A DNA stretch of 64,000 bases, from positions 58,040,917 to 58,104,916 of the forward strand of contig CM049319.1 of the NCBI GenBank assembly GCA_026874595.1. Reading direction: 5' to 3'. Origin of the DNA: Sipunculus nudus (taxonomy: Eukaryota > Annelida > Sipuncula > Golfingiida > Sipunculidae). Both the position numbers and the translations under genes were made by a program. The notes beneath the pieces were generated by a model. That model saw nothing but the letters and a program-made list of their open reading frames with translations, was not told the DNA's origin and made no database searches. Below are positions 1-11,993 of this stretch, one piece after another. Position 1 is the first letter of the stretch, and every line of letters begins with the position of its first letter.

Positions 1-48
1 TAATTGATTCAACCGCCCAATATAATGACGTGTAACTGGATGAAAAAC

Positions 49-477
49 AAGCAAATTCATGGAATTTGTCCCCGCATCCGCCTCGTTATTTAAGCTTCCT
101 GTAATATCCATGCTTGCCATCTCAATGTTTTTCATTTTCCCCTGAATTAGTGCCTGCTTTTTAGTTTGCATGGTCCCTTGAAGTTGTCTCCACGTCAAAA
201 TTTCAGACGTGCATTTGAACATAAGGGATTTTTTATTTTATTTGTTTTGGAGCCGGTTATAATAAATTTTCAGAAAGGCTACCCAAAACCAATCCCAACC
301 AAGGTATGCATGAGAGCAATCTGAATAAAATTTAAATGAAATCGGGTAATATTTAGGAAATTTATCGCACGGAAACGAAAAACCTGACGGACGGACAGTG
401 AGACAGACAGCTACACAGACGGATAGACAGCCAACCAAAATCAATGCTCCCGTTTCGCTGAAGCGGGAGACAAAAAC
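49..477 (+). repeat. dispersed repeat family 1, copy 1
   Basis: It shares order and sequence with 25572-26003 (GCAAATTCATGGAATTT at the start; GAAAACCTGA...GGACAGACAG and CAATG(C/T)(C/T)CC near the end). Ends show a short imperfect inverted repeat (TTGTCCCCGC near the left, GCGGGAGACAA at the right). Non-coding, transposon-like. Confidence 0.7.
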
Positions 478-1605
478 AGCTAAAAGAAAAGACTGCAGAA
501 AATGTAATGTTTTATTGGCAACAACAATAGTTATACATAAGGGACGTATGCCTGCAACCTTGCAAAGGTGCGGGGCTTGTTACAGCTGCGCGCAATAATT
601 ATGTGCACTCTTTGTCTTATGCAAATCAACTTAAGAATATGCAGCAGAAATTACAAGGCCTCAGGTACTTGGCAATTCCGGAAATATTTAAATATTATAG
701 TTCAACCGTATACGATAGAGAAATGATTTCTTCCCAGATGTGAGAACCTTCTTAACATGACAAAGCTTGTCCTGTTTTGGATAAAATTTACATAAAATAC
801 TACAATGTGCCTTCTAAGATAAACATTAATGATGCTGCGAGGACACTATTGTGCAATATGCAGACAAAAACATATCAGGTATTTCTTCACTTACAACATA
901 GCATTGGTTAAACACATTTAAAAATAGTGAAGCAGGTTTTAGCTTATTTGTAATTTTTACCATACAACCCCATGGCGTATGATAGATGTGAAAATTAACG
1001 GATCAGGTGAAAACAGAGGCAGACCATATCCCATAATTCACATTTTCCACGAGCATGCGCACTGCGTCTAACGGGCGTCTGCTGAACCCGGGTCCAGGGA
1101 TCCAGCATTTATTGTTTTGTTACATGAAACCACGTACATGCCAAAGACTCTGGCAGCAACCGCAGGACCTTTAAAGATGTGATTTTTTTTCACTTTGAAA
1201 ATTTCAAATGAAACAAAATACTATAATTTTGCTGATAACTTACCCGAACACAAAGTGTCTATCGTCGCCAACATATGTCACTAGTCTTGGATTTTTTTCC
1301 CCATAAACCTGCAGGCGTGCTACACATGCTTACAACTTGTCATAGAATATTTTACACTACGAGTCCTTGACCGAACTGATGATGATATAATCATACATAT
1401 GTATATTTCACCCAAGTTTACAATTGTTGAATCCTCAACTGATCTTGTATACATACGTAATAACATATATGTGACAAAAGACCTGTATTAATATTTTAGG
1501 TGTATTGTTTATTTAACACAAACATGGCACGCTTTAATATGTTAGTAGCAAATATAAACTGACACCTTGGAGGTTAAATAAAAAGTGGCACCAATACCAT
1601 ATTGA

Positions 1606-1608
<3 letters not shown>

Positions 1609-1662
<54 letters not shown>
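1609..1662. repeat. (TA)n microsatellite
   Basis: About 27 uninterrupted TA units. Confidence 0.98.
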
Positions 1663-1666
<4 letters not shown>

Positions 1667-2511
1667 TGAAAGTAAGAAAGTGAAATATTTCCAAAAATTA
1701 ACCATAACTGTTCATACAGACCATATATCACACAGGTATAGTCAGAATTATGTTTAAATTACACTTTTTACGATACAAAAATGACAGTCAAAAGGTTCAA
1801 CAGCACACCGAAGTGCGAAGTGTTCTACAGGACGCGGCTTATACAAGGTGATATCTAATAATGTTGAATGAATTATTTTACAAGATGACATGAAAGCACC
1901 CTAGCATCAAGACATCAATTAAAAATGTTTATATTTAAAACAAATATATCACAGTCAGTCACATTATTAACATGTCAACTCTTTCAAGTATGTCCATGAA
2001 ATGACAGTTTCAACTGTTTGTACACTAGCGAGCATTATTCTAATACCAAATGGTTCCTCACAAAAACAACTACTGAACATATTATCCTTAAACTGTCCAT
2101 CATACAAAAATTACTCTGATTACTGAAGATTCAAAATTACATTGTATCCTCTGCAACAAATCTAAAGAAGAATTCCTTTAATGTTTACATTTTCTTTAAT
2201 ATTTCTTTTTCATATCTTTTTCAAAACCGAAGGCTTCAATCAATCTTAGGTGATTTGATAGAAATGTGAGAAATGCAATCTTCCCATAATATCATCTATA
2301 TATTGTATAGTCTACAAAATTCCAGTAGAGTTGTGTAGGCATTACTGTGAGACATGACTCATTCCAGGCCCTAACTGTCCATATTTGGGGTAAAAGAATG
2401 TGTGAAATTCAAGGTCTTATCAAATTAATTTTGAAAATTAGCTAAATTAAAATATTTTCAATGCCTTGAACAAATAAATAAAAATTCAATGCATTTCAAA
2501 GGTTTTTAAGC

Positions 2512-2541
2512 CTGTGTGTGTGTGTGTTGGGGGGGGGGGGG
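2512..2541. repeat. (TG)n followed by a poly-G tract
   Basis: A short TG repeat runs into 13 consecutive G residues. Confidence 0.95.
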
Positions 2542-3998
2542 CGAAGTTAAATACAAAGACCACTAAAATATGTATCAAATACACACTATGCATTCTTCAG
2601 TTTTCTTCGATTATATAGGTGCACAGCATAGTAAAAAACACTGTTCAGGTCACGACATTAATGTTAATCCATTCACCCAAAGATCAGAATTCACCTGTGA
2701 TGAAGAGCCCCCCTTGGGTCACAACTCATCCTGTGGTGAACAATAAACATTAGAACCTGTCCTAATAAAATAATGCCTAGCAAACTCACAGCTCTGTTTC
2801 AGATTTAACATGTGACCCTGGGGTCAGGATGCTCAGCTGATCTCTGACACTAAGAAATTCTATCAACTAAGACTGCTGTCATTGTGAAGAATTAATTGAT
2901 TGGATTTTCTTCAAATTTTCCATGGCAAGTGCAAAATATATTTGTTGTGCTGTCCAGAGTACTAATCAAGTTTGTATTTCTAAGTGCAGCCAAAAATTGT
3001 GTAACTTGCAAAAAAAAAAAAAACAAAAAAAAAAAACATGCACAGTGACCTAATTTTTGGTATGCAAGGAGATTTACCAAGGACCTACGTAGATTTTAAA
3101 TCAAAAGTTTCAAGATCAAATGGTTACCATTTGTGTCTTGTTAATGGACAGTTGACCAATGGACAGAGGGTGATCACTATACCAAAAACCTGTGGTCATC
3201 TGAGCTAATAAAAAAACATCTTGTTGATATCTCAGAATCTTACAGATATTATAACTTCTATATGACTAATATGAACAATAAACAAGCAGATTTCCTGGAT
3301 TCATTTTCAGCTTACTTTCCAGTGAGTAACTTAAAAACTGAATCTTGAACTTAACAACTGTTCCGAATCTTTTAATACATGAAATCAATCAAAATTATAA
3401 ACAAAGATCACCAATTCCAATCAAATTATGGAATTCATCATTTATTCTGTGCAATACATTTGTAGGTTAATATAAGTGATAAACAACCAAATAAATTTCA
3501 AGGAATATTAGTTTCTCATTCAGGATTGGTGATTTAGGCTTTACCAGTTCTCTGGTTGAATATAATGGTTATGCTAATGTCGAGCACTTTTGTTTAAATT
3601 TATGGATTAATAATATGGCTTTATGGTAAGCAATTAAACAGAATTATATTGTAAGAAAAACTTACTATTTCACTGAAGCAAACATCTGGAAGACAACTGA
3701 TCAAAGCCCTGCATAGTAAAATATCCTCCCGCAAGATGGCGCTGCATAGCAAAGGATGCAATCATACATGAATGTATGTCAAACAAGATCCGTAGGTTAA
3801 TTAAAGCATCTGTTTGATTTTCAATGCTACAAAAATTAATCTCAAGATGGCTTAAACTCAACTCCCATGATAATATTGGTTAAAACCTGAATGAACAAGA
3901 ATACAGGTAGTCGACAAGCGACTATGTGTATCCCCCAAAATCAAAGTGGAATAGGTGAAGTGAGGCATGGATTGAGTGGCAAGGGGAAATAAAGAAAG

Positions 3999-5237
3999 AT
4001 GTGTTGCATGGATGTCTGCAGCCGAAATATGTGTGTAGGTTGCACCACCTACCACAAATATGAGTGTTTTTATCCAACAGCAGACAAACAGACAGATGCT
4101 GTGCAAAAAATGGTTGCAGGTGGCCCCTCCAGTTTTTTGTATGATAAAATACTATGTGAGATCTATACATGTGCAAAATTTCAGGGTGATATGTCCAACC
4201 AGTCCCAAGATAAAAGCCTGAATGTCTGCAGCATTAGAATAAATGTAGTTGTCTCCACCTGCCAAAAAAAGGAGAAAGCTATCCAAGATGTGTTGCAAAA
4301 ATGGTTGCAGGTGGCCCCTCCAGTTTTTGTATGTGAAAGAACTATGTGAGATCTATACACATGCAAAATTTTGGCCCAATCGGTCAAATGGTTCCCGAGA
4401 TATGAGCTTGGATGTCTGCAGCCTAAACTAGAAGGTAGGTGGCACCACCTGTCATAAAATCAAGAAAGCTGTCCAGGATGTATAAAACTGCAAAATTTTA
4501 GGCAGATATGTCAAACCACTGCCGAGATATGAGTGATATTATCCCACAGCAGACAAACAGACGGACGCTGTGCAAAAATGGTTGCAGGTGGCACCACAAT
4601 TTTTGCGCATGATAAAGAGCTATGTGAGATCTATGCACATGCAAAATTTTGGCCCAATCGGTCAAACGGTTCCCGATATATGAGCTTGGATGTCTGCAGC
4701 ATGAACAAGAATGTAGGTGGCGCCACCTGTCATATGATTAAGAAAGCTATCCAGGATGTATACACATGTCAAATTTCAGGTGAATTAGTCAAACCACTGC
4801 AGAGATATGAGTGATTTTAACCCAAGGCAGATGAACAAATGGACACTGTGCAAACATGGTTGCAGGTGGCGCCATCATTTTTTGTGTATGTTATTAAGCT
4901 ATCCAAGGGCTACATTTGTACAAATTTTTTTCCCGATCAGTCAAATGGTTCCCTAGATATGTGGGTTTGTGTGGAAACAGACTCACAAATGGACGCTGGG
5001 CAGAGAGGAAAGGTCAGAGGTCAACGGCAATTGTTTAGGCACCAGTTCACATGTGACCCGATAATTGGTGTAAGTTTCGGAAAAATCCGTCCAGTAATCT
5101 CAGAGGAGTTCTCTGGAAATGAAGGTGGCGGCGGCTGCAACGGAACCCAGTCAAAAAACAAACTATCCACAAAACTTCGTTTTTGCAGATACAACTATTC
5201 ACTCGATGTAGCTATTATTACAAAGAATTATAAATAG
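3999..5237 (+). repeat. internally repetitive dispersed element, family 2, copy 1
   Basis: Degenerate units of roughly 150-280 bp repeat the motifs GGATGTCTGCAGC, GTGGCNCCACCTG, CTATGTGAGATCTATACACA and GCCCAATCGGTCAAA. The right part (about 4980-5180) carries GGAAAGGTCAGAGGTCAACG and a terminal segment ending in a GATACAA-type tail. The same structure recurs at 33957-35345. Open frames across it are by-products of the repeats, not genes. Confidence 0.75.
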
Positions 5238-7984
5238 AAAATAATGTGTAAAAGCAATGGCAGTTACAAAGGTGATCACACACAAGGCCATACAAAAATT
5301 CATTGTGCAACAGATTCGGGGCTCCCATCGTGGATCATTTTTTTTTTTGCAATTGAAGCCTAATCCTTGGTGGTGTATCTAACTTGTGCTATCATATATT
5401 CCCTAAAATGTTCTTAACGGTTTGGAAAATGAATTAAATTTTGCACTGCTCACTCACATCATTTCAAGAACTGAAGCAATTTTTTTTTTCCAACCAAGCT
5501 GACTTAATTCCATGTGTTGTACCTCAACTGGTAATGGACAAAATAAAGAAAAAAATTCCCCTGCTCTCACTTTGTATTTTGTACCCAGATTTTGTGGATA
5601 TTGTATGTGTGGCCTAAGATATTTGTCAAAAATACATGAATTACAATCACTTAAATTCAGCTCTGGCAGGTTAGTCAAGGTTGGTGGAGGGGTGTTATTA
5701 GCTATATTAATAAAAAAAGTCTCTTCAACACGTAATTTTATGGCAAATTAATCTAACATTCTAACTGTATGGTTTTTACATACATTAATAACAGTGATGT
5801 TCACAGCAGTAATAAAATATCCAATTTGCAATTAAATTAAACAAATTACTTTTGAATTAAAAATGAGCAAAAGGTTACACATTTTGTGGCTGTGATACAA
5901 ACATCAAGTATTCTTAAATAAGTAGTTTCTGTGAAATAATATGTATCAACTATACAGTACCTAAAGCTTGTAAGCTTCAACTGAAGATATTTTGGTCTAA
6001 ACAGAGTGCAGGTTACAGAACTGGATTTGTGTAGGCACAAAAACAGAGGGAGAGGCAAACTGTAATACTCAATGAAAGCTGGCTATGATAGATTATGTAT
6101 TTGGTTTTTGAAAGCAATTGCAATAAAATTGTTATTCATAATATATTTACTTTTCACACTACATGCATTTATAAATTACTAGTATATGGGTTACATGACC
6201 CAGTTGTTGCTTTGTAGTATATACAGAGCCACAGATCTCTGGCTTCATTTATCTGGTGGAAAAACGCATACTGCCAAACACAGAGGGGGGAGGGGACCTT
6301 TTACATGATGCTTATATTTTCATAATAATTTTCCTTTTTTTTGCAAATATCACAAATTTTAAAACCTCACCAACGAGAACCAACTACAGTCTATAACAAT
6401 TTTAAAGGAGACAAGTATACCATGAACTGGACAGAGTGTATGATACCAGTGACCGTAAAACAATTCCTCGCTTCAATACCAATACAGGGCCAGTAGTCAC
6501 TGGTCATGATTAAAATAAATGGCACATTAAGATAATCAGCATACATTATTATGGTTTTACCTGAACATAAGATAAGTATGTAAGATATCATCTAGATAAT
6601 ACTACCTGCTATAACATGCAACATATATTCAAACTGTTTTGGTGCTTTCCTCAGAGTTACAAATTGACAGTCCAGTATAACTGGTGCCATGTGCTGGCAT
6701 TTAAGAAAACCAGTGACATAACAGACAATGTGAGGTAACCCTACCTAACTGCTCCAGTAGAAAATCTCAAATCTCTATCTTACTAATTTATACAATGCAA
6801 ATGTCATTAAATTTTATTCTTGTCTGCAATTGATTATTGTTATCATAACACAAATACACACACAGTAAACTGGACAGAACATGGTAGACCTCAGGGCACT
6901 CGCAAAAAACTTCATCCCAGGAGGTTATGTCCTCACCTGTGTCTGAAGGTTTGGTTTTTCTGATAACAAAGATTACAAGATTCCGGAAAACGTTGTGGAA
7001 TGATGGAACATGGGAAGGGATGATCCCATATTATTTTTCTGGTTTATTAGGCACATTCAAGAAGATTGTTTGGAATTGGCAGAAGAACCCACTCAAATCA
7101 GAGCCAATCTAGTTATAATTAACTCCACCATAGCAAGATAGGCTTAATGAATTTAATTGCTCAGCAGTAATTATAAGGAACGAATATGGCATACACCATG
7201 CTATGGATGGCTGGCCTAAAACACAGAACCATATGTGGAATGGGGGCCTAATTTATGGAACAGTAAGGTGTAGAACTGCCCATTATCATGATATCCTTCT
7301 GCACACTCTGACTTGCAACCCAAGTGAGTGATCAGCTGGAATATTGTTGAACTGGGATATAACTGTTTGTTAGTATAACTATTGCTGCTTTTATCATTAC
7401 CTACCAAGTTAAATTTTACAAATATCCTTTAGCAATTTTTTAAAGTGTAAATTATAAATAAACATTTTGCACATTTGGATTGCTACATGGACTTACCATA
7501 CATTAGCTTTGTAAAACCTTTCTTTAAGTAAAACCTACTATTACATGTCAACTTATGCTTCTGTTCTGAGAGTTATAACTAATTCCCTAACACAGAGTCA
7601 ATGTAACAATATCTTTCCATCCATATAAAAATAACAACATTGATTTATAACTGCTCTGTAAGTTAGGCCCCGGTACCACATTCCTCACTCTGTTCCATTC
7701 CTTTTTCTAGGCAAGCCCCACATGAGCCCCTTTTAAATTTCAAGTTTTATCAAGACAACTCTATTATGTCCCCTCCATCCTGACGTAGACCCCTGTCTCA
7801 GCAACTCAAGATCACAGTGAATGGTTTCAACCAATTGTGCTTTTGCATATGTTAACAGTTATTAACATACATGGTATAACAGATCGGCTATAAAACATAA
7901 CAAAACAATATGGCAAGATATTCATATATAACAGCATGTCTTCTATGTCTCACTCACTCATATCAGTCACACTTCCAACAATAA

Positions 7985-8400
7985 TTTTCTTAAAAAATAT
8001 TATATTTCTTATTCAAAGAAAATTTTTCATTTGACAAAAAAACATCAAGATATGTTTTCTTGATTTACTGACAGGATGCTTAAATTCAAGAAAATATATC
8101 AAGATTTTCTTAAGACAAGATATATTATCTTATCATAGGAAACATTTTCTTCATCATAATATCCTAAGATATTATTTCTTGCCATAGGATACCTTTTCCT
8201 GATAGCAAGAAAAATTATCTTATCAAAAGAAAAAAAATTATTGTAATAAGAAAAATTTTCTTTTCCATACTAAGAATAATTTTCTTGCCCCACTTCAAGG
8301 AAAATTTACTTGTCACAAGATATTTTTTACTTCTAGAAGAAATTACAGGGACTGGGCAAGAAAATTTATTTTTTCAAGAAAATTATTTTTGGCAGTGCAT
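7985..8400. repeat. CAAGAAAA/TTTTCTTG-rich repetitive zone
   Basis: Many short direct and inverted copies of AAGAAAAT and ATTTTCTT, mixed with ATATTATCTTATCA-like words. No ORF or element ends identified. Confidence 0.6.
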
Positions 8401-8856
8401 TATCAACATCATCGTTATTATAACTATTTATAACATATTACTGGGAGATACTGAAGCAGATATTACAGGTATCTTACAAGAGGTTTCATCAGATGCCCAT
8501 CACTCCATTGCAACATTAAGTGATATTGCATTTTTATATTGCATATGACGTATCACTCACGCTACAATGGCTTATTGGCAGGACAATAGTAAAATGAAAA
8601 TATGATTATATAATAATGCTACATGCACATAATCCATGGCTCTACATTAACTGTTTACCACTTGCCTGAGGCAAGTAGATGTTTCCTATCAAGCCCAATA
8701 GTCTTTAAAGTTATACTGAACAATCCTGTTATTTTCCTCTATATTTTACCACATATGTGCAAGCAATAATATTCACCCGCCAGATTTTTTGGTGTTGTAA
8801 ATCATGATATTGTTGGCATCTATGAAGATTGAAATTTTTTAATTTTTTACAAAAGT

Positions 8857-9012
8857 TGTCACGGGCTGACATAAAAGCGGACCGAACTGTCTTGCTAGTG
8901 AAGCTTGCTTTTCTAGCGAAGCGGTTGGTACGTCGGACTTGTGCGCCACCGACCTGGGTTCGACTCCCGGATCGGCCCAGGATTTTCCCCTCATTTATTT
9001 GTCTTCGTAACA
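8857..9012 (+). repeat. left LTR of the TRIM
   Basis: This is the better-preserved LTR. It contains a perfect RNA polymerase III A box (TAGCGAAGCGG, 8914-8924) and a perfect B box (GGTTCGACTCC, 8957-8967), spaced as in tRNA genes. Confidence 0.88.
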
Positions 9013-9134
9013 AAATGGGGGCTCATCTAACTTGACTGTAAAAAACTTTGTGGCCCAGGGAATAAGCTTACCAAAGTGTGACTCCTGGGATAATTAGTCT
9101 TGTTCTGATAGCAGAACGCTCTTAAGAGGGGGTG

Positions 9135-9290
9135 TGTTACGGGGTGACATAAAAACAAACCGAACTGTCTCGCTAGAGAAGCTTGCTTTTCTAGCAAAGC
9201 GGTTGGTACGCCGGACATGGGCGCCACCGACCTGGGTTTGACTCTTGGACAGGCCCAGGATTTTCCCCTCATTTATTTGTCTTCGTAACA
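9135..9290 (+). repeat. right LTR of the TRIM
   Basis: It has the same length as the left LTR. The A box is mutated at one base (TAGCAAAGCGG) and the B box is decayed (GGTTTGACTCT). The termini TGTTACG and CGTAACA are intact. Confidence 0.88.
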
Positions 9291-9294
9291 AAGT

Positions 9295-11739
9295 AACCTG
9301 TGTTTCAAGCTAGCATTCCATATATATGTACATGCAGTATATATACTCTGCGGCATGTACACTAAGGCAGCTAGAAAACTGATGCCTGTAATTCCATTAA
9401 TGTTAATGTATGCACTCAACATATTTATACAGCAAAATTGGGGATATAATTTAGCGCTGCAGGAGTATTTAAGTTATCTACCAGATGAATATCCTATCAC
9501 TGATGTAAAAGTGTGGAATTCCTGTCTATAACCATGCGTATAGATTTTCAATCGCTACCTTGACAGATCAAAACCTGCTACATAAGCATATGTATAAAGG
9601 CATACATAATGCAAATACAATTATGGAATCACTCCAAGAGAATGCAAAGTGTCTGATTTCCTAGCTGCATATATATTGCATGCCTATCACATACACATAT
9701 TTGGAATGCCACCATTATCAGTATTACTTCAGATTATATGGTTGATACACTAATATTGTAATTTCCTTCCCTTAAAGCCCTGTACACACATTGGGAAATT
9801 GGTTTTGATATAGTTTTCATCATACATTTTCCACATGCATAAAATCACATTTTTTTTTACTGATTCAAGCAAATTTAATGATTAAGTAATGTCACTGATT
9901 ATTAAGAAAAAGAATATTATATTCAAGCATTAAAATGTAGCAGGTGCCCTTATGACTGGTTTCAAAACTAATTTATAAAGTCAAAGCTCGCCAGTTTAAA
10001 TGATTATGAAAGGGACTTAGTATCTATGAGTAATAAAGCTTTAGAAAGCATTTATGGAAATTATTCATGGATAGCTATAGTGAGGAAGAGATGATATAAT
10101 GTAGTTATATGATATCTAAGAGATTAAAAGTCACCTTAGCAAGTCTCCATAGTAACCGTAACATGAAACAGCCCCTGGTGGGAGAATATTGTACTGCTGG
10201 TGTTGTAATGGACAAATGACTGGAAATTTTATAAATTGTAATCTTTCCTCATGTGGTTACACCTATGATAACAACAGGTTCCTGGGGGATTCACATTCGT
10301 GAAATTAGTCAATCAAACCTGAACTCATAAGATTCATAACTCTGCAGGGAACAGCAAATTTCATGAACACTTTTCTTTTAAAATATGTTTGAAAAATTAC
10401 TGACTTGTAATACTCTAAAATAAACTTTTCTGTAACTCAGTTTTATATTCTCTTCATTTCATCTTTCTTTGTTCAAGTTTTTGCACACTTTCATTACAAT
10501 TTATTTTGCCTTGGTGCAATTATTCTTCTTATTTAACAATTTCACCGTATCTTAACTATTAGGTTACTGAAACTAATTTTCGGAAAGTCTATAGACCATT
10601 TCAGAATATACGAATTGGCTCAGCATGAATTGTCTGAAGGAACAGACAATGAATTTTTAATACTGTGTTAAGTGCAAGTTATTGTTTTCAATTGATTCTG
10701 TGTGTGGGTATCTGTGGATGTCTAAAGAATGGTTTCAGAGGCATATAGGTCAGTGTAGTAAAAATCTCCAAGTGATTAAATTTTGGTGTAAATCTCAACG
10801 TAAATAACCTCAGGAGGAGCTATTTTATGAGGTTTGATAGCAAATTAAATATCACTAGGGGATTATATCATGTGATTATATGCCCATCTACGAAGCGTGA
10901 TTACGTGAAGTGGCGCCACTGAGAAGAAGAACATCAAATGCATGTGCCCCTTCATGAAAAGTTGAAAAGATGCATTTTCATTTAAAAAACAGTTCCCAGG
11001 AGCGATAAATCTTGGTTAACATTCCTGGGACCATCTCCACAGCATCCTAACATTGGATGCTTTTTTTTCATTTTTTTACTTTTGTTTATAAATTATTTGC
11101 AGATATAACAGGATATCTGTCACCGGTGTAATATCAGCACACTACATGGTGGCTTGTACTTTGGTGTAATTTATTAAGGTCTCAGAATGCTCCTGTGACT
11201 TGCTATAAACAATTTTTAAAGTTTAATTAATGTTACCTAGACTGTGAGTCTGGCAATACTTGATACATAAATTTGGGGTATGAAAACCTTGGGATATCCC
11301 ATAAACTGGTTGGTTTGAAAGAGGTTTATTAATCAATATCAATTTATTTATGTTAATATTTTTCAGCCATTTATCATTATAAGTAATCCTTTATCTACAA
11401 ATAGAAAAAAGAGGAACTTTATGTTCATTTTTAAATTTAAATACTCAATAAAATGTTAATTTTGAAAGTTAACATATAGAAAAAAATTTCAATTTTTTTT
11501 TTATAAATATTTTGGCTTGATTCCCAGAGGTATTCTGCAATTAAACAGGAATGCTAGAATAATGAACTATTTTCGGAAATGCATAAATAAAATGAAATAT
11601 CTTTGAATCTATATATAACATCAACCAGTATTGAAATTTTTATGTATACTAGGATATATTTTCTGTGTTTTAAAAAATTTACCGGAAACAGTGAAACCAT
11701 GCTTACATTTTATCATGGGACAGTTTTGAGACCTTAAAG
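9295..11739. other. intergenic / 3' flank of SPRYD3, nothing recognised
   Basis: AT-rich sequence without coding signal. Part of it may be an extended SPRYD3 3' UTR if the proximal polyadenylation signal is not used. Confidence 0.6.
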
Positions 11740-11745
11740 TTTATT
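11740..11745 (-). promoter_or_regulatory. candidate polyadenylation signal of SPRYD3
   Basis: A minus-strand AATAAA lies about 115 nt downstream of the SPRYD3 stop codon. AATAAA is common by chance in DNA this AT-rich, and another copy occurs near 11326, so the true 3' end is uncertain. Confidence 0.3.
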
Positions 11746-11858
11746 GCCCATATCAGCATAGAACACAAAATCATACTTACATTCACACTACTTTCATACT
11801 TCTATATTAACAGCTACACCGGTCATTCCTCCCATGCATACACAGTAACAGTCACATA

Positions 11859-11993
11859 TCATCCCGTTAATGGCCGCAGGTCAACTCGCACTTTCTCGTC
11901 ACTGCTCAGCATGCCAACTGTGGGGTAGAAACCTCCGTTTGGTATGTACGTTTCTCTTTGACCGATCACCTTCCCATTTCTTGTGAAGAAAAT
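11859..11993 (-). CDS. SPRYD3: SPRYD3 coding exon 11 (C-terminus and stop)
   Basis: It encodes IFFTRNGKVIGQRETYIPNG, then GFYPTVGMLSSDEKVRVDLR and PLTG, followed by a stop codon at 11861-11859. It matches the vertebrate C-terminus (FFTRNGKIIG...GGFFPTIGMLSCGEKVKVDLHPLSG), so the protein is full-length. The acceptor is CTTTCAG, in phase 0. Confidence 0.95.
   Translation of the reverse strand: MFFTRNGKVIGQRETYIPNGGFYPTVGMLSSDEKVRVDLRPLTG

Larger units (their letters stand above)
1..8852. other. intergenic: dispersed repeats, no gene seen
   Basis: No ORF here resembles a known protein or carries convincing splice sites. The stretch holds a dispersed repeat at about 49-477, a (TA)n tract, a (TG)n/(G)n tract, an internally repetitive element at about 3999-5237, and a CAAGAAAA-rich repetitive zone at about 7985-8400. 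The remainder is AT-rich with nothing recognised. Confidence 0.7.
8857..9290 (+). mobile_element. TRIM (miniature LTR retrotransposon) with tRNA-like promoter in the LTRs
   Basis: Two directly repeated 156-bp LTRs (8857-9012 and 9135-9290) flank only 122 bp of internal sequence. Each begins TG and ends CA, inside short inverted termini of the form TGTNACG...CGTAACA. The internal part starts two bases after the left LTR with a primer-binding-like TGGGGGCTCATC (9015-9026), which differs at one base from the site complementary to tRNA-Pro. It ends in a polypurine tract (AAGAGGGGGTG, 9124-9134). A 4-bp target duplication AAGT flanks the element (8853-8856 and 9291-9294). The LTRs differ at about 16 of 156 positions with no indels, so the copy is old. 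There is no coding capacity, so it would depend on a partner element. Confidence 0.88.

Noticed and set aside
3999-5237. Overlapping plus-strand ORFs of 60-132 residues
   Set aside because: They fall within family-2 repeats and their peptides recur only where the DNA repeat recurs (33957-35345).
8900-8985. A functional tRNA gene suggested by perfect A and B boxes
   Set aside because: The flanks do not pair into a convincing acceptor stem, and the same unit recurs in the right LTR at 9190. It is better read as a tRNA-derived segment of a TRIM.
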